Assembly (NCBI GenBank): GCA_023228245.1
Contig: JALOBN010000007.1
Coordinates: 3,916 to 67,915 of the forward strand
From: Candidatus Pacearchaeota archaeon
GTDB taxonomy: Archaea > Nanoarchaeota > Nanoarchaeia > Pacearchaeales > GW2011-AR1
DNA length: 64,000 nucleotides
Reading direction: 5' to 3'
The notes below the pieces were generated by a model, which saw only the letters and a program-made list of their open reading frames with translations, made no database searches and was not told where the DNA came from. Made by a program: the position numbers and the translations under genes. Below are positions 56,514 through 64,000 of the stretch, in pieces; position 1 is the stretch's first letter; each line of letters starts with the position of its first letter.

Positions 56514-56800
56514 CCAAGATACCTCCCTAAGATAAAACCGACTCCGGTACAGACGGCGCTCGTCGCTCCCATATATACCCATATCCGGTCCTTGAGCGCA
56601 AACAGCGACGTAAACCGCTTCTCGTTGAACTCACAGACCTTCGAGCATTGTCCTTCCGATGCGCTCACCCGTATCTCGAGCGCCCGCATCCCGCCGTTGA
56701 TCCGCTGGACTCCGGCTTTTGTTTCCGTAATATCGGAGGCCATGTTCTTGATCTCGTTGAGCACCACCGCAAGCGTCACTTCTTCCTTTTTTGCCGCCAT
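56510..56800 (-). CDS. XhlA/hemolysin-like accessory lysis protein
   Basis: The protein has 96 residues; ATG 56800 after GGAGGGTATGGG. A coiled coil (NEIKNMASDITETKAGVQ) precedes one C-terminal membrane helix (YMGATSAVCTGVGFILGRY), as in XhlA. Overlaps the endolysin start. Confidence 0.65.
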   Translation of the reverse strand: MAAKKEEVTLAVVLNEIKNMASDITETKAGVQRINGGMRALEIRVSASEGQCSKVCEFNEKRFTSLFALKDRIWVYMGATSAVCTGVGFILGRYLG

Positions 56801-56859
56801 CCCATACCCTCCGATATCGTTACAAGCCAGCCCCGCGCTACTGCGTGGGGGTGGCCCGT

Positions 56860-56890
56860 GTTCACCCAATTGAAGCCTGCTTCAATCGGA
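56860..56890. repeat. palindrome, family 3
   Basis: ACCCAATTGAAGC-CT-GCTTCAATCGG, nearly perfect 11-base arms, between the XhlA-like gene and the next gene upstream. Confidence 0.5.
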
Positions 56891-56897
56891 AGTGTTC

Positions 56898-57167
56898 CTA
56901 CCCGTAAAACACCGTCGGCTCCACCCACTTGCGCCCCGACCGCCCGACTATCTCCAGCGTCCCGCGCCGGGTCCGCCGCACCAGCGCCACCACCGTGCCC
57001 TCATATATCGGGTCGGACGACGAGCCGGCAAGGTTGACCGTCAACCCGCTTTCCAGCAGCACGGCGTAGGTCCCGTCCTCGTTGACGGCCGTGACCTTGC
57101 CGACCGGATCCCGCGGGTAGTCCTCCTGCCGGACGATTTTTCTGACTGTGCGGATTCCTATCGGCAC
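56898..57167 (-). CDS. hypothetical tail-region protein
   Basis: GTG 57167 behind GGAGAAAAGCG gives 89 residues. Basic start and an SH3-like beta core (VGKVTAVNEDGTYAVLLESG). Possibly a tail or baseplate accessory. Function unknown. Confidence 0.6.
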   Translation of the reverse strand: MPIGIRTVRKIVRQEDYPRDPVGKVTAVNEDGTYAVLLESGLTVNLAGSSSDPIYEGTVVALVRRTRRGTLEIVGRSGRKWVEPTVFYG

Positions 57168-57232
57168 CGCTTTTCTCCAAAAAATAAAGGCCGCCGCGTT
57201 CGCCGCCCTATCGAACGGCTTCGATCAAAGAG

Positions 57233-57547
57233 TTATTCGAACCTGCGGCACGTCTCGAGCGTCATTCTGGTCAGCATCGAATCCGGCAGCACCACGTGCG
57301 TCAGCGACCGGCAGACCGCCGAACAGCAGATCCCCACCCGCGGGTTGTCCAGCTCGTGGACGTCGCCCTCGGCATAGGAAAAATCTATCGGAACCGTCAG
57401 CGACCTGACCTTCCTGAACAGCCACTGCGGGTAGAGCTCCGCCAGTCCCCGGCGGTGGGCGATCGCCGCCGAAAGGATCAGCGGGTCGGAAACCGCCCGC
57501 ATCGTCCTTGTCCCGTCTCCGAGCGTTACCCTCTCCGATATGGCCAT
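57233..57547 (-). CDS. hypothetical protein
   Basis: The protein has 104 residues. SERVTLGDGTRTMRAVSDPL, with Cys residues (GICCSAVCRS). Lies between tail genes. Function unknown. Confidence 0.55.
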   Translation of the reverse strand: MAISERVTLGDGTRTMRAVSDPLILSAAIAHRRGLAELYPQWLFRKVRSLTVPIDFSYAEGDVHELDNPRVGICCSAVCRSLTHVVLPDSMLTRMTLETCRRFE

Positions 57548-57556
57548 GCATTCCCC

Positions 57557-59320
57557 CTACTCATAGATCGGGCGCCAGTGGATCTCGAACTCATACTCAA
57601 TGGTTTTATAGACTTTGCGGGTCGGGTCTCCGGTCCTGTCTATGGTTCCATCGTCTATTGTGAAGCTCTTGGTCTGAGGGACGGGCCAGCCACCGGCAAA
57701 CGACACCGTGACCGAATGAGACCCCGGACGTCCGCGGACATACCGGGCCCGTGAGTCGCCGTCGATGTCTTCCACGTCCTCGTCGACAGCCGCGATGTCT
57801 CCCCACGCCGACCAGTGTATCTGTCCGTCCCACCCGCCTACCGGCACAATGCTGCCGTCAGCTTTTTTCCCGAGGACCCTGAGCGTCCCCCGCACGTACC
57901 CGTCCGCACCCCAGTAGGGAAGCTCCACCAGCTCGTAGGCTCCGTACACGATAACCAGATATTCGCCGGTAACTCCATTGACCTCGACCACGCAGTTCCG
58001 GCGGCCCACCACTTCGTACTCCACCGGCCCGCGGTGCAGATAGTTGTCCCTGATGTGCAGGTCCGGGTTGGCGTCGCTGGCAAGCGGCGGTCCCCACGAG
58101 CCCTCCCGGTGCAGCGTTTGCCAGGCGCCGTAGGTTATCGAGTGGCCCGCCGGCGTGGTGTCCGGCGATGCTGCGTCGGCCGGGGTGGACGTCGACTCTG
58201 TCTTGATGGAGGTGGTAATCTCCACCTTGCAGTTTTCCTGCCCTGCATCGCACAGGATAACCGTTTTCCCTGGGGTCTGAGACCGGAACGTGAACGCGGC
58301 GCACCCGCCTGCCCGGTACGTCACGTAGACCAGGCTAACCCTGTCCGGCAGGGAGGTGCCGAGCGTGATGGTCTTGCCGTCGAACGACCCGCCGGTATAG
58401 TAGTTTTTAAGAAAACTGGCTGTGCGGTCAATGATCACCGAAATCACCTCGGAGATGGCGTTTGCCACGCCGACGGTGATCTCGTCGCTCGACCATTGTT
58501 CCTCGGCCTCTATCGTCTCGGTGGTCGTCAGGGCGCTTCCGCTCTGGAGGCTTCCCGGTCCGGAGAAGATCTCGGCGGTTACCACCGTCCCGTCGGCCAC
58601 CGGCAGCCCGTCCGGCGTCAGCACGCAGGCCACGATCTGCGACGGCGTAATCAGGTCGATGGAGGCCGGGTCGGCCCGCGCCGTGATTGACCCTATGCCG
58701 GGATCTGCGATTATGATGATGAGCGTGGCGCTCTGGCCCATCCACGTCCCGGTGACGGTGGCGTATCCGCCTCCCTCCGCCCGGGCGGTCAGCACCGTCT
58801 CGGCGTAGTCGTAGACCACCGGGACTTCCGCCGGCGCGATGCCGGCCAGCTGGTCCACGGAAAAACCGACGGTCTCGCACCCGTCGTAGACCACGAAGTG
58901 CGGCACGCGCTCCATATCCACCGAGGTCTCAATCTCCCGCTCGCTCCAACCGGCCACCGGGATTTCGTCGCCCTGTTCGTCGCCGACCTTCACGTACACC
59001 CTGGGGGGGTTGATGATCCAGTAACTCGTGCGGATGCGCCGCTCGTCGTACGGCGTGGACGTGTCCCGCCGGGGCAGCATCCCGGCCACGTCGCCGTTGG
59101 GATACCGGCAGCGGGCGCGGATGCGGCAGTGGTCGGTGCCGTTGGAGTTGAGCCGGCCGCTCGGGTGCGTGGCGATGTCCGACTCCAGCACGATCTTCGG
59201 CCAGCCGTCGTTCAGCGCACCCGAGTCGTCATCAGTGACCAGCACGCTGTTTTCCCCGTCGGGAAGCTCGATGCTCTCCTCGAGGTCGATGATCTTGGTT
59301 TTTTCGTCCAATCTTGACAA
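57557..59320 (-). CDS. tail protein with Ig-like domains
   Basis: TTG 59320 after GGAGGCGACA gives 587 residues. Repeated beta modules include ADPASIDLITPSQIVACVLT, PDGLPVADGTVVTAEIFSGP, a bacterial Ig-like (Big_1) pattern, and GDSRARYVRGRPGSHSVTV. Probably a virion surface or receptor-binding protein. Confidence 0.7.
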   Translation of the reverse strand: MSRLDEKTKIIDLEESIELPDGENSVLVTDDDSGALNDGWPKIVLESDIATHPSGRLNSNGTDHCRIRARCRYPNGDVAGMLPRRDTSTPYDERRIRTSYWIINPPRVYVKVGDEQGDEIPVAGWSEREIETSVDMERVPHFVVYDGCETVGFSVDQLAGIAPAEVPVVYDYAETVLTARAEGGGYATVTGTWMGQSATLIIIIADPGIGSITARADPASIDLITPSQIVACVLTPDGLPVADGTVVTAEIFSGPGSLQSGSALTTTETIEAEEQWSSDEITVGVANAISEVISVIIDRTASFLKNYYTGGSFDGKTITLGTSLPDRVSLVYVTYRAGGCAAFTFRSQTPGKTVILCDAGQENCKVEITTSIKTESTSTPADAASPDTTPAGHSITYGAWQTLHREGSWGPPLASDANPDLHIRDNYLHRGPVEYEVVGRRNCVVEVNGVTGEYLVIVYGAYELVELPYWGADGYVRGTLRVLGKKADGSIVPVGGWDGQIHWSAWGDIAAVDEDVEDIDGDSRARYVRGRPGSHSVTVSFAGGWPVPQTKSFTIDDGTIDRTGDPTRKVYKTIEYEFEIHWRPIYE

Positions 59321-59321
59321 T

Positions 59322-59560
59322 GTCGCCTCCGGCGACGATTAGAAATTGTCATTGCCAGGACATGCGGCAACCAGCCACGCACTTCACCGTCATTGCCGCA
59401 ATCCCCGGATTAACCCCGTAATCGCCTTCACCCGTAGGGGCACCATATATGGTGCCCGCCGCGGCCCCGCCGCATTGATATCTCCCTGCGTTCGCCGGGG
59501 CCCCACTCGTTAGAGTGGGGTGGCGCCTCCCTCACTCGTGCGAATCCTGATTCGCACGAA
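59322..59560. repeat. array of palindromic repeats
   Basis: No gene. In order: GTCGCC-TCC-GGCGAC; a degenerate family 1 copy (ACCGTCATTGCCGCAATCCCC, split near 59385); CCCGTAGGGGCACCAT/ATGGTGCCC (family 2, 59440); CCCCACTC-GTTA-GAGTGGGG; GTGCGAATC-CT-GATTCGCAC. It separates two tail genes. Confidence 0.75.
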
Positions 59561-59563
59561 GTT

Positions 59564-61570
59564 CTACTCGATCACCCACTCCCGATACCGCACCGAAAGG
59601 TCCAGCCCCCGCGCGCTGCGCACCACCGCGCCGTCGGCCCCGGCCAGCGTCTGCAGCACGCTCATCGGGTACTCTCCCTCGATCACCAGCAGCCCGCCGG
59701 GGATCGTGAAGTCGGCCGCAAGGTAGTTTTCGATTTCCAGCGTCAGCCCGCAGTCACCGGCTATCCGCCGCATCAGCGCCAGCCGCGTCGTGGTGGCCAC
59801 CACCTCGGTGATCTTTTCGGCGTACGGCATGAACAACCGCGCCGCCTGGTTGCGGCCCCAGATCTGCCAGGTGGTGGAGTCCGGGTCCTCGCTCATCCGC
59901 AGCTCTTCCCAGAAGTAGCTGTCGTACAACGCGCCGTCCACGTAGACCTCGATCCTGGGCGTCAAAAAGCTGCTGTCGCTCCTGAGGTACAACTGCTTGA
60001 CCAGGTAAAGCGCCTCGTCGGCCACGTCTATGGTGATCTGGTTGGGCGTCCGGTCAATGTCCTCGCTGATCTCGATCCGGGTGTATTGCCGCCCTGGCCG
60101 CAGCTCGGCGCAGTCGAGATAGACCTTGACCTCGGGCGGGGCGGCGGCCGCGAACTCGCCGATGGTGTTGACCACCGACCAGTCGAAGTCGATAAAGTCC
60201 TTGCCGATCCGGTTGGAAAGGTCGAAGTCCCAGCCGACCTGCGTGCGGATGGCGTTGACGATCTCGACCGTATCCCCGCCCCATGCCGTGGGGAAGTCCT
60301 TTTCTTCAAACCCGATCTGGTTGATGAGCCTGATCTCCGGACACCCCAACTCGATCTCATAGCCCGATACCCGGGTAAATTTCATGGAACGGTTGAGCAG
60401 GTAAATCGTGCCGGCATAGACCTGTAAATTATCGACCTCGAACACGTTGGCCGCCGCGTTGGAGGCAAAGTAGATCTGCGCATAGACGTTGCTGGAAACC
60501 CAGCTTGTGTAGGTCGTCCCTATCTGGACCCATGCCGAGGATTTCCAGTAATAAAACGACACCGAGGTGCCGGAGCGGACGATCCGAAGGATCGATGTCG
60601 CCAGCGTGTCGGTAACGTAGTTTTGCTGAACATTGGCACCGTTTATCCATACCTGTTGGCGGTAGTACTGGTTCGTGGAGTTTCTGAACACCTGAAATCG
60701 CAGCCTGTCGGTATCGTCGTCTATCGCGAATAAATAAAGGTTCAGCCAGCGGGTATCTCCCGCGCCCGTGTCAAGGGTGACAATGTTAGTATTCAGCCGT
60801 ATATCGAAGTCGCCGAAAATATTGAGCGTGTTTACAAAGTCGATCGTGGCGTTTTTAGCAGCTCCGCCGCAGTTGAAAGTCACAAGATTATTTATGGCAA
60901 TCGTCGCCTGATCCCCGGTGACCTTATAAAAACACGGTTCCACCTGCTGGCCGTCAAACCCGTAACCCGCCGCAAACGGCTCGTCGGTATAGGGGTAGCC
61001 ACTGACAAACCACTGCTGTTCCCCGGTGTTCGCGCCATAGACCCCAACCCAGTCGGTCTGTTCCACAACCGCATCGTCGTCGTCATAGAGCGTGAACCTG
61101 CCCCGGTGGTCCGGCCGCATCTCGATCACCAGCCGGTAGTCGTCGGTCTGCGTGAAATCGCCGACAGATTCGGCGACGGTTCCGGTGGCCCAGCTTGCGC
61201 CGTCCCACGTGCGGATGTCGCCCGCCCGGTCTTTTACACAAAAATGCAGGCTGTCAAACCCGTTCGTCCAACACCACATCCGGCGCGTGGCGTCGAACGT
61301 CGCCTTTGCGGCGATTACCGGCTGCACCGTCCCCGCAACCACCGCGCCGAGGTAGCCCACTACCGCCTGCGCACCGAGCGTAATGGTTATCCGGTAGTTA
61401 CCGGGCAGGGCGGCCGGTGACGCGAGGATGCCCTGGGAGGTCTTTTCAATGTTGATCTGGAGGTTGCCCTCGCCCCCGCCTGCGTCGTAATACGCCCCGG
61501 TGGCCGACAGGTCCTCTTCCAACAGCAGATCTCCTGCTCCGGTCATGTTGTCCTGTAAGAAGACTTCCAT
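59564..61570 (-). CDS. large tail or fibre protein with lectin-like region
   Basis: The protein has 668 residues from ATG 61570. The first 400 are beta-rich with jelly-roll or concanavalin-like patterns (NAANVFEVDNLQVYAGTIYL); the C-terminal 260 (ELGCPEIRLINQIGFEEKDF, QVGWDFDLSNRIGKDF) resemble a baseplate or hub domain. Likely distal tail or fibre. Confidence 0.7.
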   Translation of the reverse strand: MEVFLQDNMTGAGDLLLEEDLSATGAYYDAGGGEGNLQINIEKTSQGILASPAALPGNYRITITLGAQAVVGYLGAVVAGTVQPVIAAKATFDATRRMWCWTNGFDSLHFCVKDRAGDIRTWDGASWATGTVAESVGDFTQTDDYRLVIEMRPDHRGRFTLYDDDDAVVEQTDWVGVYGANTGEQQWFVSGYPYTDEPFAAGYGFDGQQVEPCFYKVTGDQATIAINNLVTFNCGGAAKNATIDFVNTLNIFGDFDIRLNTNIVTLDTGAGDTRWLNLYLFAIDDDTDRLRFQVFRNSTNQYYRQQVWINGANVQQNYVTDTLATSILRIVRSGTSVSFYYWKSSAWVQIGTTYTSWVSSNVYAQIYFASNAAANVFEVDNLQVYAGTIYLLNRSMKFTRVSGYEIELGCPEIRLINQIGFEEKDFPTAWGGDTVEIVNAIRTQVGWDFDLSNRIGKDFIDFDWSVVNTIGEFAAAAPPEVKVYLDCAELRPGRQYTRIEISEDIDRTPNQITIDVADEALYLVKQLYLRSDSSFLTPRIEVYVDGALYDSYFWEELRMSEDPDSTTWQIWGRNQAARLFMPYAEKITEVVATTTRLALMRRIAGDCGLTLEIENYLAADFTIPGGLLVIEGEYPMSVLQTLAGADGAVVRSARGLDLSVRYREWVIE

Positions 61571-61587
61571 TCTATTCCGTCACTCCA

Positions 61588-61638
61588 CCGTCATTGCGAG
61601 CCGCCTTCTGGCGGCGTGGCAATCCCCGTACTGTCACC
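61588..61638. repeat. palindromic repeat, family 1
   Basis: CCGTCATTGCGAG, stem GCCGCC-TTCT-GGCGGC, then GTGGCAATCCCC and TACTGTCACC. Between two tail genes. Confidence 0.78.
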
Positions 61639-61643
61639 GTGTC

Positions 61644-62192
61644 CTACGCTACGGCCAAACTCCGCAACCTCACACTCAACCCGCCGCTGTTGCGCGGAAG
61701 CGGAAACGGACCAACATCATTTGCCGGGATCCAGAGTTCAAAATCTCCCCCCGGCCAGTCGAATACGATAAACTGCCCGACCACCGACGCATACGCCGCT
61801 TCCGGGCTTGGGGCCAGTCCACTTCCGCCCGACCAGAGCATGGAATACGTCCCGCCGATTTCTCCGGTAGAACAGGCCATGTGCCACGTCCAGGCATTGC
61901 CGTCGGACCGCCACAAATCGTCGTTGCACGCGCCGCCCAGCGGCTCCAGCAGGTAGGTCTGCGCCGGCAGGTAGATTTTGTACCGCTTGTTGCCGGGCCA
62001 GCAGTATTCCTGAACGTCCAGGTAGATGACCTCGTCCACCGGCCCAACCGGGATCTCCGACAGATCCGCGTCCAGCACGACCACCACCTCGCCGTTCTCG
62101 TCGTTGCCGGGGTCCAGCAGGACCACCACCTCGCCGTCAACCGTGCCTTCCGGCGCCTCCAGCACAACCGTGATCTCGCCGGTTTCGTCCAC
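61644..62192 (-). CDS. tail-region protein
   Basis: GTG 62192 behind ACGGGGATTGTT is the best start after the upstream stop at 62216; 182 residues. Acidic beta N-terminus (EITVVLEAPEGTVDGEVVVL), then Trp/Cys-rich. Function unknown; start uncertain. Confidence 0.5.
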   Translation of the reverse strand: MDETGEITVVLEAPEGTVDGEVVVLLDPGNDENGEVVVVLDADLSEIPVGPVDEVIYLDVQEYCWPGNKRYKIYLPAQTYLLEPLGGACNDDLWRSDGNAWTWHMACSTGEIGGTYSMLWSGGSGLAPSPEAAYASVVGQFIVFDWPGGDFELWIPANDVGPFPLPRNSGGLSVRLRSLAVA

Positions 62193-62215
62193 AACAATCC
62201 CCGTAATTCCCGAAA

Positions 62216-63484
62216 TTACACGCTCCCGATCACCTTCAACCCACTGCGGTTTACGTCCATCGCCTCGCACGCCGCCGGGCCCACGGCCCTCACCCAGAAC
62301 CCCTTGCTCGAGCTGACGGTGCTAAACGTCATGGTGTCGCCCACGCCGAACGTCCCGCTGAACCCCGCGGCGTAGATCGTAAAGTAGACGCCGCTCCAGT
62401 GGACCACCGCGCAGTCCTCGGACATGTCGTGGTTGGTGACGATGGCCCCGGACCGTGTGCCGGAGATGCTGTAGTGCGTGGCGTCCAGCCACGTCACGAT
62501 AAAGTCGTCGTCAACCCCCCCGGCCTCGTCTGCCAGAATCGGGTAACCTGAGTCGTCGTAGGCCCCACCCGTGCCGGAGGTCACCACCACCGTGCCGACC
62601 GACGGCGCAAGGTCGCCCAGGGCGAGCGCCGCGGCCACCACTGTCCCGTCGGATCCGCGCCGCTCGGCCGAGCTCAGGCCCAGCTCCGTCATCGCCGCCG
62701 CCCCGCCGATGCACTGGAAGAACCGGTGATAGTAGTAGAGGTCGCGTTCGAGGTGGAGATAGCCGCCGATGGCCGACGCCGTAACGTAGCCCGACGCCGC
62801 CAGGTTGATGGTGGCCGCCACTTCGGCGGCCGTGGTCTCGGCGTCGAAATAGGCCGTCACCACGGTCTTGCCGTCAACACGGATCGACAGGTAGTCGTCC
62901 TCGGCAAACGCAAACGGCTCCAACGCCGTGCCGAGGAGAAACGCCTTCTGCTTGGTCGGGTACGCATTGGTGGTCAGTCCGTCGATGGTTACCGTGGCCC
63001 TGGTCCCGTCCCAGCTCAGGTCGGCCACCTCAAAATGCTCCCACCGGTTGATCGTGCGGTCCAGCAGAAACACCGTGTCGCCGATGTGAATGCCGTCGGC
63101 CGCCTCGAAGTCGGCCTCGAACACAGCCGACCCGGCCGCGCCGGACGCCGCCAGCTCTCCACTGCCGAACCAGTCTTCGGCGGCATAGCCCGATGCGGCG
63201 TACCAGACGTCGGTGGGCGTACCCCCGGCTATCCGCAGCCGGTCGCCCGCCTCGGTCGGGCGGCTGTTGATGAGCCAGCCGTTGGTGAACGGGTTGGTCG
63301 TCTCCTTCTTAGCGAACCCCTTGCCGATCCAGTCCCATCCGGCAACGCGGTCGGTTTCTCCGATGTCCGGGTAAAAGTTTGCCGGCACGCCGGACTTAAT
63401 GTCGTCATCGGTCAGTATCCCGCCGCAGCTTCCGCCCTGGGTCGCCACCGCCGCCTTTTTGAGTTTTATCACCGGAAGAGCCAT
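62216..63484 (-). CDS. large structural tail protein
   Basis: The protein has 422 residues from ATG 63484. Beta-rich modules with AADGIHIGDTVFLLDRTINR, DDDFIVTWLDATHYSISGTR. Likely a virion component of the tail tip. A repeat copy lies directly upstream. Confidence 0.6.
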   Translation of the reverse strand: MALPVIKLKKAAVATQGGSCGGILTDDDIKSGVPANFYPDIGETDRVAGWDWIGKGFAKKETTNPFTNGWLINSRPTEAGDRLRIAGGTPTDVWYAASGYAAEDWFGSGELAASGAAGSAVFEADFEAADGIHIGDTVFLLDRTINRWEHFEVADLSWDGTRATVTIDGLTTNAYPTKQKAFLLGTALEPFAFAEDDYLSIRVDGKTVVTAYFDAETTAAEVAATINLAASGYVTASAIGGYLHLERDLYYYHRFFQCIGGAAAMTELGLSSAERRGSDGTVVAAALALGDLAPSVGTVVVTSGTGGAYDDSGYPILADEAGGVDDDFIVTWLDATHYSISGTRSGAIVTNHDMSEDCAVVHWSGVYFTIYAAGFSGTFGVGDTMTFSTVSSSKGFWVRAVGPAACEAMDVNRSGLKVIGSV

Positions 63485-63492
63485 ACTATTCA

Positions 63493-63590
63493 CCGTCATT
63501 GCGAGGCCGTCGCAGACGGCCGTGGCAATCCCCTTACTGTCACCAAGAACGTGGATATACCCGTAGGGGCGGCATGGCCGCCCGCCATTG
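63493..63590. repeat. palindromic repeats, family 1 then family 2
   Basis: CCGTCATTGCGAG, stem GGCCGTC-GCA-GACGGCC, GTGGCAATCCCC, TTACTGTCACC (63493-63544), followed by CCCGTAGGGGCGGCAT/GCCGCCC (63558-63585). Confidence 0.75.
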
Positions 63591-63595
63591 AATCG

Positions 63596-64000
63596 TTAGA
63601 CGCGAAGTAAATAAACCGTCCCCCGCATCACCTGCTTGTAGTACCCATCGAGGTACTGCTGGTCCAGCGGCTCGCGTGACCAGTCCGGAACCACGGAATG
63701 CTTCGTGGTCCCGTCGTCGTCGGAAAATTCGAGCGCCACGCCCTCGGCCATCATCGCCGCCAGCTTGGCCGCCTCTTCCACAAACATCAGCCCGTGGCGG
63801 TCGTCGCCCTCGAGGGTGACAGGCATCCCGGCGGTCAGCCGCGCAAACGACTGCACCACCACCCCGCCGCCCACCGTCCGGTGGACCGACCCCTGCCGCT
63901 GGACCCCTACGTGCTTTTCCCGCCACATGGGCGCGGAAAGAAAGTACGCACGGTCCGCCTCAGCCGCGCCCGGGCGGCTTATGTAGGTCTCGGATTTTTG
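63596..64000 (-). CDS. tail protein, 5' end outside the window
   Basis: The frame is open to the right edge (134 codons, KSETYISRPG at the edge) and stops at 63596 (YLLRV). Beta-rich with a helical VEEAAKLAAMMAEGVAL. Position upstream of other tail genes. Function unknown. Confidence 0.65.
   Translation of the reverse strand, partial: QKSETYISRPGAAEADRAYFLSAPMWREKHVGVQRQGSVHRTVGGGVVVQSFARLTAGMPVTLEGDDRHGLMFVEEAAKLAAMMAEGVALEFSDDDGTTKHSVVPDWSREPLDQQYLDGYYKQVMRGTVYLLRV

Noticed and set aside
1..64000. CRISPR array or tRNA gene
   Set aside because: No regularly spaced repeats and no complete cloverleaf found on reading both strands; a tRNA scan could still find a divergent one.

Overview
The window is most of the genome of a tailed, temperate double-stranded DNA phage (or prophage). 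It has an N4-gp56-type capsid gene, a portal, a large terminase, a lambda-type G/GT frameshift chaperone and a tyrosine integrase. The host is probably a Gram-negative, moderately GC-rich bacterium: the phage carries heptosyltransferase-like and LpxD-like genes, which only make sense with lipopolysaccharide, and its gene borders are studded with chromosomal-style palindromic repeats. I cannot name the host. Both ends cut through leftward structural genes and the tape-measure region is missing, so this looks like part of a circular or circularly permuted map of more than 64 kb.

Layout. (1) 1-13.4 kb, leftward: terminase, portal, prohead protease with nested scaffold, capsid, three glycosyltransferases, head-tail and tail genes, and the frameshifting chaperone. 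(2) 13.5-24.4 kb, leftward: DNA metabolism and host takeover, with HNH, two DNA methyltransferases, a RuvC-like resolvase, a RecA-like ATPase, DnaB helicase, an Acb2/Tad1-like nucleotide sponge and a regulator. (3) 24.45-26.05 kb: a regulatory hub of about 1 kb without genes, followed by a divergent promoter pair and a ribbon-helix-helix repressor. (4) 26.05-46.7 kb, rightward: more than fifty small, tightly overlapping early genes, including a ParB-like protein, integrase, SSB, a SPOUT RNA methyltransferase, a Gp37-like protein, an M23 peptidase and two candidate structured RNAs. (5) 46.71-50.12 kb: an AT-rich cassette bounded by perfect 18-bp inverted repeats. It holds an IS1-family transposase plus regulatory passenger genes. 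(6) 50.1-52.1 kb, rightward: a Dam-like methylase and a SAM-dependent enzyme. (7) 64-52.1 kb, leftward: tail or fibre proteins, the lysis cassette (M15 endolysin, XhlA-like, holin-like and spanin-like proteins) and a second surface-glycan module.

How it works together. Early transcription appears to run both ways from the hub, under repressors acting on several perfect palindromes. Leftward it makes counter-defence and replication proteins; rightward it makes small takeover proteins. The late genes all point left. Methylases, the Acb2-like sponge and two glycan-modifying modules suggest heavy investment in evading host defence and altering the cell surface. The most unusual parts are the IS1-like passenger cassette with two nearly identical leaderless promoters, the overlapping frame inside the cytosine methylase, the operator-rich hub, the two RNA candidates, and palindromic repeats that have become the C-terminal tails of proteins.
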